From the NCBI GenBank assembly GCA_027625915.1, contig JANTQA010000032.1, forward strand, positions 2,604,001 to 2,668,000: a DNA stretch of 64,000 nucleotides, in the 5' to 3' direction. Origin of the DNA: Anaeramoeba flamelloides. Taxonomy: Eukaryota > Metamonada > Anaeramoebidae. Shown here piece by piece: positions 1 to 11,934 of the stretch (the stretch's first letter is position 1; the number at the start of each line of letters is the position of its first letter). A program made the translations under genes and the position numbers. Under the pieces are notes generated by a model. It saw nothing but the letters and a program-made list of their open reading frames with translations. It was not told the DNA's origin and made no database searches.

Positions 1-2297
1 TCTTTAATAGAAATCGAGGATTTGAACTGATTTTCATTAATGAGATTTACTTTTTGAGGTTATTTATCACCAAGTGGGGTTTAATAATTACAAATGCACA
101 GAGTAAATAAAACCATTTGTAACTTGAATGATTCGTAGTGGTTATCTTTTATCTTTTTTTTTGATTGAAGAAAATAAAAAAAAAAAAATAGAAAAGTATT
201 TCCTCAACTCATAGAAAACTTCGTTTAATTTCAATTTGGGTTTTAAAATTATTTTGTTTTGATTGTGTATCCCACTCGGTACAGTAAAAAAGGATTTGTA
301 TTTTTTTCAACAAAAAAATTCAAAAGAAATTTCAATTTTTACAAAAAATAAAATGATTTTCTTTATTTGAATTTACGAAGGAGAAAAACAAGCTATTTCG
401 CACCCTTTTTGGACTGATTTTTAAATTATTTTAAGTTTAGAAACTAAAAAAATAATAAAATGTTGAAAATTCTTTTTATTTTTTTGCAAAAGATTACGGG
501 AGGTTTGTAGAAGGGAAATAGTGAATCAAGAGCTGGTTTTAACAATATTCTAATCAAATTTAGATGTTTATATTCATTAAAACAAATTCTTTAAAAAAAA
601 GCATTATCCCCATATAAAGAAAAAATAAATTCTGAAAATTAAAGTTCGTGAAAACTACAGATTGGAATCCAGTTATACATCTTTTATAAATTATTTTTTC
701 AAAGTTATCATAATTTTATGTAATAAAGAAAAGGTAGCTATTAAACTCATTAAGATTCGAATACCCACCTTTTTCAAAATTACAGACTTTTGAAAAAAAC
801 ACCCATTTTTGGGGTATTTTTTTATTGAAAAAAGTTACAATGGATGAACTGTAGATTGAAGATTAAAAATGAAAAAAAGAATAAATGTTAAAACAATTTG
901 CAGAAAACAATCGGGAATGTATATAAAAACTCAAATATGGAAAAAAATAAAATGAGAAAAAAACGAACCAAAAACAGAAAAAAAAAAACAGTTTTTCAAT
1001 TTAATTTAGAGATATCTTTGAAAGAAATATTTTATGCTATTTTAAAATTGAAAAATATGATTCTTTTTTAGACTATTAAAAAAATAAATGAAAATAATCT
1101 CTCCACAAAATCAATTAAAAAATTCGAACATTTTTACAATTAAAAATGAAAACCATATTACTGAAAATTTTCATTTTTTTTTTCAATTCCCATTAATATC
1201 TAATAAATTTGTAAACCTTTTTCCAAAATTGTTATGTATAATAATTTTTATTATGTGAGTACATTTCAAAAATACAAAATTTAGAGATTTTTTTTAAAAA
1301 AAATTTCTGAGTTATTTGGTATATTAAGACATATCAAAGAAATGATTTAAAGAAAATATCAATCATTTTTATCAATTTATAATATTTCAATTAATTTAAA
1401 TTTGAGAAAGGTCTTAGATTATTGTGAAATTTATATTAAATTAAAAAAGTAATTTTTGTAAAAAAAATTCTTCTAGTTTCACAATTGAAATTTAAAAATT
1501 TGAAAAAAATTTAAAAGGAAAGATCTCAAGAAAAAAATACTCTTATTATATAAATGTAAAAAAAAAAAACAATTATCATAGTAGATGTATGCAAATAAAT
1601 TTAGAATTTATCTAAGAATAATCACAATAAATCAGATTTTAATTTCCAGTCATTTTTTCTGATTAATTTAAAAGATTTGGATTTTTTTTGATTTCTCCAT
1701 TTATCAAAGGGTAAAAATGATAAATTTTGAATAGTTAATCAATGCCCCAATTCGAAGCAGTTAATGGTAACCTCGATAATTTGAATATTTGTTTGTTGAA
1801 TGGGAGTAGATTTTGCTCTTTTTTCTGAATAATTTCAATTGATCAGAAAAATTGGAATTTCAGAGATTTCTGAAATTTACTTGATTTTTGGTTTTACAGT
1901 TATCGTAATTTTTTTTTTTTTTGGAAGAGATTTGAAAATATTGTTCAATTTATTTTAGAATTAGTAAAAATGTAAAGTTTTTTTGGTCTCAGTAGGTTTC
2001 TTTTTATGTTTAAATGAGATTGATTTTTCAAATAAATAATTTAATATTTGGAACTCTTTTTTTCAATTTTATCGAAAGTTCCAGAAAAGTAATTACACTT
2101 TAGAACAATTAAGAACACAAAAGTGTAGATTTTGTTTGTACAGTGTTCTCTGGAATCTTTTTAATTTTTTACTCTTGATAAATTTAAATGATTGGAAATA
2201 TTTCTTGCCTTTTGACTGGAAGACATTTAAATGTAGTAGATAACGAAAAGCATAGAAAAAAAAAAAAAAAAAAAAAGAAAAAACCAAATGATATTAC
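1..2297. other. no exon seen; probably intron of the acyltransferase gene
   Basis: Extremely AT-rich with many A and T runs. The minus-strand acyltransferase exon ending at 2298 has a donor site (GTAATA), so this stretch is likely intron continuing past the left window edge. I looked on the minus strand for the next expected acyltransferase motifs (the HxxxxD box and the EGT box) and did not find them. Confidence 0.4.
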
Positions 2298-2764
2298 ATT
2301 TTCTTTATTGACAATTTTAATTCTATAGTATCCCATGGTTGCAATTGAAAGCCTACTTCCAATATTTGTCCATTTTTCGATTAATTTGGATCGGAATTTC
2401 CCATAACTGTTTGATTCATTTACCCCAATTGCCATGATCCGATAAAAGATAAGTGAAATTGCGTGAATCAAAATAAACAAAAGTACCCTAATTGGCCCAA
2501 GAGTGAAAACAAATGTAAAAATCATCTATAGGTATCGTCGTTCATAAATGAAATAAGAAAAAATCAAAAAGTAATAAAAAACACAGAAAAGTATTTTTTG
2601 TTAATAATTATGTTTTTTTTTTGTGGTTTATTCAAAATTACCCAAAAAATTTGCATTTTTGTCATTTTTGTTGCAACCCATGGTTCTACATTTTGTTCAC
2701 TGTCAGTGTCGTTTACTTTTTTACTTTCGATTGTATGTAAATTTTTGTCTGTAGTAATATTCAT
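2298..2764 (-). CDS. LPCAT-like lysophospholipid acyltransferase, N-terminal exons only
   Basis: Two exons read on the minus strand: 2764-2642 (41 codons) and 2525-2298 (76 codons), with a 116-bp intron (donor GTAATT, acceptor CTATAG), both in phase 0. The joined protein has EPWV, then a membrane helix containing GPIRVLLFILI and a soluble stretch ending YYRIKIVNKEN. This follows the N-terminus of lysophosphatidylcholine acyltransferases (NPFV, then a TLTLFPVRLL-like membrane helix, then a FHRVAVKG-like strand leading to the catalytic HxxxxD box). The family transfers acyl groups to lysophospholipids in ER or lipid-droplet membranes. The catalytic boxes are not in the window: the gene either continues left through a long intron or is truncated. 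Identity rests on about 110 residues, so it is probable rather than certain. Confidence 0.55.
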
Positions 2765-2901
2765 AATTAAAAAAAAAAAACAACTTTGATAAGAAAAAAA
2801 AATTTAAAAAAAAATGAATAAAAAAAAGTGAATTTTAAAAATTAAATTTTATTGATCATTTATGAATCAAAAAACTGAACTGTCAAGACTTTGATACTCA
2901 C

Positions 2902-2970
2902 AATTGGGAAAGTTGCTTTTTTTAAACAGGTTTGAATCTCTTTTTTCGGCTTTGTTTCAAATCTGAACAT
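2902..2970 (-). CDS. possible first exon upstream of the acyltransferase
   Basis: On the minus strand an ATG in good A-rich context opens 23 codons (MFRFETKPKKEIQTCLKKAT, then FPI) that end at a consensus-like GTGAGT donor. Unspliced, the frame runs 36 codons to TAA. It lies just upstream of the acyltransferase ATG at 2764. Splicing to an acceptor at ACTACAG inside that exon would need the weaker donor GTATCA three codons on. It may be a 5' exon of that gene, a separate small gene, or chance. Confidence 0.25.
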
Positions 2971-5569
2971 TTTTAATGTAAAAATATGGAAAAAAGTTTC
3001 AAAAAAAAAATAGATGACGATATCCCTTTTATGTCTCTAAATTCAAAACAAATCTAATAATAGAGTTAGGACGTAACATCTCAAACAAGATAAAGAAGAA
3101 AGTTGTCACGTTAATTGTTTGATATACATAAATTTACATTTCTTAAAAACCAAAAAACAAACAAAAAATTCTTCATCGTCTTCAAGTAACTAAAAGTTCA
3201 AACTGTTTCCATTTTTCATATTGTAAATATTTTGAAATTGTCTCTTTAATTTTTGCTGTTAGAAATTTAAAGTCAACGATTTAGTACAAAATGTTTTGTG
3301 TTCTTTTTATTCAATTTTCTACCAGTTTTTTGGACTAAAATGGTTACACACTACATCAAAATTTTTCTTGTGGTTTTTTCTTTGCTACAAAGCAAAAAAT
3401 TCCATTTGGAATGGGTTAATCATTATTATTTTTCTATTTCATAATTTAAAGCTTTTAAAAAACCTTTTAAAATGATTTAGTTTTAAATTTTGTTATCATT
3501 TTCCATTGTAACTACGATTTGTTGCAAAATAAAGGGAACAAAATTTTCTTTTTGCTTTTCAAAAAAAAGATTTTTTTAAAATCATGTTAAAATTTTCATA
3601 TTTTTAATTCGAGAAATCAAGAAAAAATTATTAATTCCAGTCTTTTCGAATTGTAGACTTTTGATGATTTATTTTAATTCTTGAGATGTTTGTTTTGTGG
3701 AAAGCTGAGGAGAATTTTGATTTTTTTATTCATCAATTCATAGTAACAAGAATAAAACTATTGAAATCGGTGCTGGTTATCTTTTGTTTCTAAAATAATG
3801 GAGAACTCAAGTTTAATCCTGATAATAAGAAAAGAATCAAAAAACATTAAAAACAAGCCTATTTATCAGGTTCTCAGACAATGGACTGTTTTATAAATAC
3901 AAACTAATATTTAATCTATTTTTATTTGAATATTTTGCCATTTTGCCTTCTTACTGGGAACGAAATATTATGTTATTTATTTACCTGATCATACAACAGT
4001 TAAATTCTAACTGATTAAAAAAGTGAATTAAAAATTTTGATACACCCTCTTTAAGGGTTTGTAACTCTGATTGTTTTCACAACAAATAAGAGTCTTCTCT
4101 CAATACAAACTAAATAGATATTTTTACTTTATTTTCATTTTTTTACTGTTCTTGCTGTAAAGAGAGTTTCTCAACCAAAGAGATTGGTGTTTGTGTTCTC
4201 GGTTTGTTTATTGGGTGCCTTTTTTATTTGGATCCAGGTTTACTTCATTGTTTAGCTCAAAATCCTCAAAAAAAAAAAAATTTTTGGAATTAAATCCAAG
4301 ATAATGACTCAAAATTATCTGTAGTTATTTGTGCGGAGTTGAGAGAATAAGTAATCTATTTTTCTTGATAAGGTTATCTTTAGATCACCCAGTAAGAAAA
4401 ATATTTGACTAATTGTCCAAACAATGAGTCAATTTGCATGAATTATTATTTTGTGAAAGAGTGTGAGAGATTATTAGTTAAACTGTGAGGATCTTCAAGA
4501 AAAAAAAATTAAGATACAAAAAATTTAAAAAACATTCTTTGTAGTTTTTCATTCTTTTTTTTTAGATCATTATAGCTAGACGAATACTTAACTTCTAATA
4601 AAAGATTTACAAGTAATTACCCTAAACCTAAAAAATCAATTATTTCTCTATTCAACCTTTTTAAAAGTTTATTTTCAAAACCCACTTTAAACCATCAAAA
4701 TAAATATAACTATCTAATAAAAACAGGTTTTTAATTCTATTTTTTTAATAAAAAACATAACTGTCTAATTAAGATCTAGAGAAAGTTCACATTTCTTATA
4801 TCTATCTACTTTTTCTATTTTATTATTCAGAGATATTAATAAAGAACTCAACAATTAACCCCCCAAAAAGAAAAAAAAGAGAGAGAAAAAAAAACAATAA
4901 TACTCATAATCAGTAGAGTATTATCGAAAAAAGATCTTTTTCCTAGAAATAACCAATATAAATATTTTTAGAAAAAAATGTTATAGTTTATTATTTTTTT
5001 ATCTTAGGTTTCAAAAAAAAAATAAATTTCAAAAATTTGTTTTGAAATGTAGCGTATTTATTCAAGAATTCATTTATTTAAAAAAATTAATTAATTAACT
5101 TTTGTATTTTTTTGACAAATTATTTCCGAAATCTTGAAATATAATAATCTATAATTTGCTTTAAAAAAAAAGGAAACATAACTTATAAAATCATTGGGTT
5201 TTTTATGTTGGAGATTATCGATTTATTCTTGAAATTTAAAAAAATGAAAAAAAAAAATTACTTTTGGAAGATCTAAATATGAAGTTATCAATAAATATAA
5301 TTTTATTATTTTAACTTCTATACTTAGATTTGGTAGATAAATTAAAAAAAAAATTATTTCCAAAATGAAAATTTTTAATTTCGATCATTGATAAAATAAC
5401 TAATAATTTATTGTTCAATAATATTAATAATTAATTTTGAAGGTCATACAAGATATGTAGAACTAATACAGTCAGTTCAACTGATAATACACAAAAATTT
5501 TCGAAATTAAAAGAATAAAATTCCGATTCTAGTAAAATAAATTGTGTAAAAAAATTTACAAACACAATC
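2971..5569. other. AT-rich stretch, no gene supported
   Basis: No open frame above 60 codons with protein-like composition. Short protein-like frames at 3799-3900 (plus) and about 4113-4254 (plus) are discussed under rejected items. Confidence 0.5.
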
Positions 5570-6770
5570 AAGAAAAAATTATTTGAAAAAAAAAAAAAAA
5601 ATAAAGATTTGACAATTTTTCCCTTTTTAATTACTTTAATTCGAATAAACACTATTGGTTAATAAACGATCGTGGACAAAAAACTATTTTTCAAGATATT
5701 TAACAATTTAAGTTGGAAAATACCATTTTCATGTATCTATTAATATGTTTTTCAAATTTAATTGTAAAAAATGTGAAATTTTTTTTTTCACAATTAAGAG
5801 GTCATTTTATTATATTTCAAAATTATTTTAAATTTGTAGGTATCTTTCAAATAGGGAATCAATTTTTTTGGACTATTAAAGAATTATTTGTTCTATTAAA
5901 TTGGAAAAAATATTTTTTTTTTTGATTTATCCGTTAGGTTTTCTTGAGTTTTCTATCTATTAATAAAGTGTTCTAGGTTTTTTTGGCGTTTTCTATTTTA
6001 TTTGTGAAGTGTTTTAGGTTTTTTTGAGGTTTTCTATTTTATTCATGAAGTGTTCTAGGTTTTTTCGAGCTTTCTATTTAATTTGTGAAGTGTTCTAGGT
6101 TTTTTTTTAATTTTTGAAATAAAGAAAAAATTTTAATAAATTTTCGGTTTATTTCACAAAGTAAAAAAAAACCTAACGAAAATCTATTGATTTTCTAAAT
6201 AAATAGAAAACTCAAAAATAACTAACGAAAATCTATAGATTTACAAATAAAACAGAAAACTTCAAGAAAAACTAGAACACTTTCCTTTAGGTTTTTTTTA
6301 ATTTTTGAAATAAACATAAAATTTTTGTTACTTTCGATTTATTTCAAAATTAAAAAAACCGCCGTTAGCTTTTCGAAAATTTAAAAGAATTAAGCAAAAT
6401 CTTTATTTTTTCTCCATTATTTTAAATTCTGGAAAAGCTAGGCACTCTATGGCACTCTACAGCATTCTGCGGACACTTCTGTTAGATTTTTTTTAATTTT
6501 TGAGTTTTTTTAGATGATAAGATTGCTTTCAAAATTATTCATTATCATCTCTTTAAAAAAAATATCCTAAAATAGTATTTAATGAAAATTCATTTTCTAC
6601 ATTCATTTAAAAATTTTGGCCCCAAAATAGATTTTTTTTCTCAAATAGAGACTTTTAAAAATTGTAGTACTATTAAAAACAATAAATACAACACCCTAAA
6701 GAATGCTAAGAACTGAAATGTCGATTATATTATGAATAAACTCGGTTAACAAGGATGATATTTTAATTGT
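5570..6770 (+). repeat. mosaic hairpin-module element, full copy A
   Basis: A left arm (about 5570-5930), a central mosaic (5931-6490) and a right arm (6491-6770). Both arms recur around a differently arranged mosaic at 54005-55105. Landmarks are ACACTATTGGTTAATAAA in the left arm and AGAGACTTTTAAAAA plus AACAATAAATACAA in the right arm. The mosaic starts with four tandem units of about 45 bp (TTTTCTATTT..GTGAAGTGTTCTAGG), continues with inverted versions, and ends with a run of decamers like GGCACTCTAC. No coding capacity is seen. The best analogy is a foldback-type non-autonomous element, which is inference. Confidence 0.6.
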
Positions 6771-7072
6771 AGATATATTTATTCAACTTGAAATTTTCAT
6801 TTTTATTTTTTTATACAAGTGAAATGGGAGCCTTATTTCAAGATTTTTTTGTAGAGTAAATTTCCTTGATATTCTGTGTTTCATTATGGTTCAAAGTGTG
6901 AACCTTAAAAGTGGAACTGACGAACGAGATTTCCAACCAATAAAACATATTTTTTTCTTATAATTTTACTTGGTAGAGCTAGTCCCTTAAGCATATTAAA
7001 TTTTAATAGTTATTATTTCTTTCATGATTAATCAAAGTAATTTGAAATTGACTTATTATACTATGAATTGTA

Positions 7073-7550
7073 CTGTAGTCAAAATAAAGGGTGCAAAAAA
7101 ATATAATGCGTGTTTCAAAATAAAAAGCGTGTTTTTTTGTTATAGTTGGCCAATACATTAACAAATCAAAGAAACGGATAATAAACCCTAAAAAATATGG
7201 TATTGGTTTCTTAAAGTTCTATTATTTAAAAAGAAATTCTAAAAATGAAGGATCAAATTGCAAAATTTATCTCGAAAAATAGAGTAAAGTTTTTAAGAAA
7301 ATATTAATCATCAAATAAACAAAAAAATTTCAAAAAAATTGAGAATATTATGGAAAATTTTCAACTATTTGCATGAATAATTTAAATTTTACTAAAAATA
7401 ACCAGACCTTTACTTTCAAAATTGATTTGAACTTAGGTATACTATTTGTTAGTAGATTGGATGTTGCCTTGGTACAAGAATAAAAAAAAACACGGATAAT
7501 ATTTTGAAACACGGATTATAGTCGTTTTACACACTTTATTTTAATAACTG
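7073..7550. mobile_element. 478-bp TIR element (family E), TA-flanked
   Basis: Inverted ends: CTGTAGTCAAAATAAAGGGTG at the left and the complement of CAGTTATTAAAATAAAGTGTG at the right. Both are followed inward by CGTGTTTCAAAATA. TA dinucleotides flank both ends (7071-7072 and 7551-7552), as expected for Tc1/mariner-type insertion. No ORF inside, so non-autonomous. Confidence 0.6.
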
Positions 7551-7689
7551 TAAAATAAAACGATCACAATTTTCATTCAACTTTCCAAAATAGTCATTAA
7601 ACAAGAATGATAAAAAATCATCAAAGATCCCAACTGATAAATTCAAATAAATCTCAAAAAATTTTTAGTTCAATTTCCCATTTTTAAAA

Positions 7690-7880
7690 ATCTTGGTACT
7701 GCTTCTTATCAAACTTCCCAGTACAAAGAATATTTTGAAGAACAACTAATTTTACAGAGTTTCATAACATTTGACTTCATACAATGCTTTATTCAAAGCT
7801 TGAACATAATAATTTCAAAAAGGAAAATCAAGTAAAAATATCCAAACTTAAATTACAATTTATCAGTATTCTAAAAGGGA
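7690..7880. repeat. dispersed repeat (family H), copy 1
   Basis: Diverged match to 29783-29950: shared blocks include TTTTGAAGAACAACT, TTTTACA.AGTTT.ATAACATTT and TTCAAAGCT. No terminal repeats identified. Confidence 0.4.
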
Positions 7881-8012
7881 AATTCACGATTTACACCTTT
7901 TATCATTTTGTTAACATAACAGATTAAATGATTCTTATTCTGATTAATTAACTTAGAATATTCAAAAAATTATTTCATTTTTTTTTATTTTATTTTTATA
8001 AATATCCTTATT

Positions 8013-8090
8013 ATGCGTGCCAAGTGGAAGAAGAAAAGAATGAGAAGACTTAAGAGAAGAAGAAGAAGATTAAAGAAAAGAGCAAAATAA
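8013..8090 (+). CDS. RPL41: 60S ribosomal protein eL41 (RPL41)
   Basis: A 25-codon intact ORF encoding [20 protein letters not shown], then KKRAK, ending in TAA. It matches the eL41 signature ([20 protein letters not shown] in animals) at almost every position, and the length is exactly that of the family. eL41 is a small basic helix that sits at the interface of the two ribosomal subunits. It is one uninterrupted exon in AT-rich flanks. GC content and arginine codons (AGA, CGT) stand out sharply from the surrounding sequence. The gene is too short for ordinary ORF cut-offs and would be easily missed. Confidence 0.93.
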   Translation: [25 protein letters not shown]

Positions 8091-8887
8091 ATGGATTTTT
8101 TTTTACGTTCCTGTTGCTTTTTATAAATTTTTCTTAATTTACAACCGAGCAACAAGGACAATAGAGCAAGAACTTTCAAGAAATAAAACAACCAAAAGAT
8201 TCACAAAAACACAAATCTCAAACATTATAAAAGATCACATTCCTTAGTGATTAAAATAAACCCACCCAACAACATTTCTTTTCAAAATTTTTTTTTGCTT
8301 TTTTTTGTTTTTTATTTTTTTTCAAAAAAAAAAAAAAAACTTTTGTTTCTTTTTTTTTTAAACTAATTTAATCGATCTTTTAAAAACAAATTAACCATTT
8401 GTCTTTTTGATTCACAAACCCCTCACGAATTAGATCTAACACTTCGTAAATTATTATTGCTTTTTGGTTTATTTCTGAAAAAAAAATAATCTTTTCTAAA
8501 AAAAACCAACAGTTGGCACTTCAAAGAAAACAATCAGCGGGAATCTCTTCTTAATAATGTAAAGAATATTTTCGGAATTAATTGCTTTTCCCAAATACAT
8601 TCTTCACATTTAATTTCCTTTTGAGTAATTTTGTTTTTTAATTTTAAGAGTAAAATAATCTCTAGCTTTTGAAAGCATACTGCTTGTTGAAAACTTTTCA
8701 ACAAATTCAAATCCTAATTTAAAATATCAAGGAATTTACCTTCGAACTTGCTATTTCAAATGTTCAAAGTTAATTTCATATTTGACTATTATTCGTACTA
8801 ATTTTTTTATACAAAATCTTTGGATTTTTTTTTTTGTTCAAATTGAGAAATTTATTGTTAATTTGGATTATAATCATTTGGAAATAA
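8091..8887. other. no gene seen
   Basis: Homopolymer-rich sequence, including A and T runs of 9-16 near 8290-8360. Nothing recognised. Confidence 0.5.
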
Positions 8888-9300
8888 AGTTAAACAGAGG
8901 GAAAAAAGTTCAATACGGTTTTTAATTTGGGAAAATTGGTAGAAACTGAAAACGAAAAATTAAATCAAAAAAAAGAAGAAAAAATATAATTCAACAAATA
9001 ATCCATTATATATTTTCTATTAAACCAACAAATACAATTTAAATCTACTTTCTTATTGAAATAGTTTGTGTGGTTTTGGATATCACAAAAATAGTTAATT
9101 TTTTGAACAAATATTTAATAATTGATAAGTCAAATAAAAAACTCATCTAAAAATAGTTTTAGAAAAACAGTTACTATGTTGAGTCCTCCATTTCGTATTT
9201 TATCATTTTTTTTATTTAATAGATCTTAATTTGAATTTTCAGTTTCTGTCAAGTTTTCCAAATTTAAAAAAGGAGTTGAACTTTTTTTCAAGAAAGTTAA
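8888..9300. mobile_element. family B MITE (about 420 bp), diverged copy
   Basis: Recognised by the family's internal order: GGAAAAAAGTT..CAATACGGTTTTTAATTTGGG at one end, the central TTTTTGAACAAATATTTAATAATTGAT block, and TTGAATTTTCAG followed by a pyrimidine-rich end resembling GAACTTTTTTTCAAG. It is closest to the copy at 17505-17926 and is the most diverged of the set. Confidence 0.5.
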
Positions 9301-9371
9301 GGTTTTTATAAATTATTTTCAATGAGGAAGAATACTGTTATTAAATATAATTTCTGTCTAAAAGTTAAATT

Positions 9372-9681
9372 CTATGTTTCAAAATAAAAAACCGTATTTT
9401 TTTTTTTTTGTTTTAGAGTACCGAAACATTAACAGATCCAAGAAACTGACAATCAGGTAAATGTGATATTGATTTCCTTTAATTCTATTATATTAAAAAG
9501 AAATTCTAAAAATAAAGGATTAAACTAGAAAATTTATCTGAAAAAATAGAGTAAATTTTTGATTGGTAAATTTTTAAAATCAAAAACACTAAAAATTTCA
9601 AAAAAAATGAGAAAATTTACATAAAATTTATAATAAATTGCCTTTTTAGTTTGTATTTTACAGAAAATATCAAAAGGTTTA
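9372..9681. mobile_element. partial family E element
   Basis: Shares with 7100-7440 the blocks TTTCAAAATAAAAA, ACATTAACA.ATC.AAGAAAC, AAAGAAATTCTAAAAAT.AAGGAT and AAAAATAGAGTAAA. It runs into a family A MITE at 9682. Sequence beyond the MITE does not clearly continue the family E copy. Confidence 0.5.
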
Positions 9682-9876
9682 CAGTCAGTTTCAAATTTAA
9701 GACACAAACTTTCCACCAAATTTAAGGTACGATAAAAATCTCAAATTAAGACACAAAATTCAGATTTTAATAAATAAATTGTAAAATTAAAAATTACAAA
9801 TTTTGTGCCTTAATTTGAGATTTTTTTGTGCTTTAAATTACGTTAAAAGTTTATGTTTTAAAAGTGAAACTGACTG
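9682..9876. mobile_element. family A palindromic MITE, diverged copy (195 bp)
   Basis: CAGTCAGTTTC at the left and GAAACTGACTG at the right, with TA on both sides. The interior is a near-palindrome with several changes relative to the copies near 59.3 and 63.5 kb, so it is older than those. It lies inside or at the edge of a family E copy, which gives a relative order of insertion. Confidence 0.75.
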
Positions 9877-10017
9877 TATTAATAATCTGGGAATTTATTA
9901 TTTTACTTTTAAATTTCTTAAAATTAATAGGTTAAAGAACATCTAGGTTAGAAATTTCACTTCTTTACAAATAAAAATTATTATATTATTTTTTTTTTGC
10001 AATTTTATTTTTATTAG

Positions 10018-10204
10018 GAAGAAGAATTATAATTGTAAAATATCAAGCGGTTATTTGCATAAAACCAGAAACCAAAATATGAAAATTGGAAATACAAACG
10101 AAAAAGTAAAGGTAAAAAATGACCAAGGGATCAAAAAAAATCCAATTAAAAAGAAAATAGAACTGAAAAAACTTTACCAACTATCCCCAAATGAAGTTTC
10201 ATGA
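10018..10204 (+). CDS. candidate 3'-terminal exon, unidentified
   Basis: Follows an acceptor-like TTTTTATTAG. From 10019 it reads 61 codons to TGA, with internal ATG at 10079: NYNCKISSGYLHKTRNQNMK, later KKLYQLSPNEVS. Composition is more protein-like than the surrounding DNA, but no family is recognised and no upstream exon was located. Chance reading is possible. Confidence 0.25.
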
Positions 10205-10856
10205 TTAGTGATCAAATTATATTTAATTAACTAAAAATATCTTGGATTTGATGCTCTGTTGTTCTCATTTAAATATTTTTTTTTTAAAAATAACTTCTTA
10301 TAAAACTTTTTAAATTTTCATTATTTGTTGTTTATGTTACTCTTTTTTCAATTTTTTGTTGTTGCCTTTTCAATTTTTGCTTTTGATTTTGATTCACCTT
10401 AAAAATTATTTGGTTATACCTTTCGGTTGAACAATAATGTAATCGATGATTTTAAGCCTTAATACTGTTTGAGGAAAAATAATTTATATGACATCTCGAG
10501 ATATTAATGCTAACCACTCCGATAATAATATAAAAAAATGATCAAAATTTCAAATTACAATTCTAATTTAGTTAATCAAAATCCACATTCTCCAAATCCA
10601 TCCTGAATCTAAATCAAAATCTTTAACTATTTTAATCCATGAATACCAGTCTAACATTACTCTTATTCTTTAAACTCTTTATGAATAACATATGAAAAAA
10701 ATATATTATTTTTTTTTTTTCAATAATTTAACAGGTCTCTGATTGCATCTTTTATATATTTCTTGAAAATACTTACCATAATTATCATTTCTCAATAATA
10801 AAACGCCTTATTAAATTCCCACGAGGAATAATAAAAATTATTATTAACCCCATTTT
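10205..10856. other. no gene seen
   Basis: AT-rich, nothing recognised. Confidence 0.5.
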
Positions 10857-11368
10857 AAAAATTTGGAAATATCCAAAATAAAAATTCGGTAAAAAAAAAC
10901 TCAATTTATTTTATATTTCTAAACCTAATATAAACCGATTTAAGTAACCCGTAGTATTCGTTTTATAAGTAATCATTTTCACACAAAAAAAAGAAAATAT
11001 ATATATAAAATCAAAAATGGTGAGTCTAAAATAATGAAACTAGCAGAACAAAAAATGTATTGGTAAATTTGTTGAAATTTCACCAACAATTATTGATCGA
11101 TCAAATGATAAAATACCATCTACCAATTGTGAGTGTGTTTTTTATTTAACAAATTCAACACTACCCTACTATCAACCATTGAAAAAAATTCCAGATCTAA
11201 CGAAGCAGATTATGTAACTACAAAAAAAGGAAATGAAAACAAAACCAAGAAAGACAAATCATGAGATGGTTTGTAAAATCAAAATTATTTCTAAATTGCA
11301 TTTAAACTGTGTTATTACTATTCTTTCAACAGTTTAAATTGTCTCCAAATTTTTGGAATTTAATTTAT
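10857..11368 (-). mobile_element. family C element (about 530 bp), minus-oriented copy
   Basis: Inverted relative to the copy at 15496. The end complementary to CCAAAAATTTGGAGACA lies at 11344-11360, and the conserved core (complement of TGATCGATCAATAATTGTTG) is at about 11080-11105. No ORF. Confidence 0.6.
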
Positions 11369-11455
11369 TTATAAATTCGGGGACCTCTTACCCCCACTCT
11401 GAGAGACAGTGTTTATTTTTATTTTTTTTTTCAATTTGAAAGAATTGAGCAAAAT

Positions 11456-11580
11456 CAAAGATTTTACTTAATTCTTTTGAATTTTGCAAAACCTAATTGT
11501 TTTTTTTTTTACTTTTTGAAATTAAAAAAAAATTTAAAAAATTTTCCTTTTATTTCAAAAATTAAATAAAAACCTTACTG
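11456..11580. repeat. isolated hairpin modules of the mosaic family
   Basis: Contains AAAGATTTTACTTAATTCTTTTGAATTTTGCAAAACC-like sequence (beta module half, broken here for length: AAGATTTTACTTAATTC then TTTTGAATTTTG). An inverted pair around AAAAAATTTTCCTTTTATTTC (alpha module) follows. There are no arms, so this is a solitary piece of the family seen at 5931-6490. Confidence 0.45.
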
Positions 11581-11934
11581 ACAGTTGATATGTTTTTAAC
11601 TTGGCCATGTAAATGATATTATTATTTTTTGTATTATTTAATATTTTAATTATTTTTCTTCTTTTCGTTTTGATTTAATCAAATTTTCTTTAATTGATCC
11701 TTTCTCTCAATAAATAAATAAATAAAAATTAATTATTTTCAGAATTTTCACTTCAAATAAAATAAAAATAAATAAATAAAAAAAACACTTTAACCAACCC
11801 AAAACACCCAATTAAAAAATCATTTAAAAATATTTATATAAAAATCAGATACGAAGAAAAACAAACAAACAAACAAATAAATATAAACATACATCTATTT
11901 TTTAAATATTAAATACAGAAAATTAAATTATTTT

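Noticed and set aside
2093-2287. A 64-codon minus-strand frame beginning MVFSFFFFFFFYAF.
   Set aside because: Downstream of the acyltransferase donor, driven by an A/T homopolymer; no acyltransferase motif.
3799-3900. A 33-codon plus-strand ORF ending NKPIYQVLRQWTVL.
   Set aside because: Protein-like, but ORFs of this size arise by chance here and no family or splice context supports it.
4113-4254. A 46-codon plus-strand frame with a C-terminal membrane-like end (VCLLGAFFIWIQVYFIV), vaguely like small OST subunits.
   Set aside because: No start codon, no convincing acceptor, and the resemblance is only hydrophobicity.
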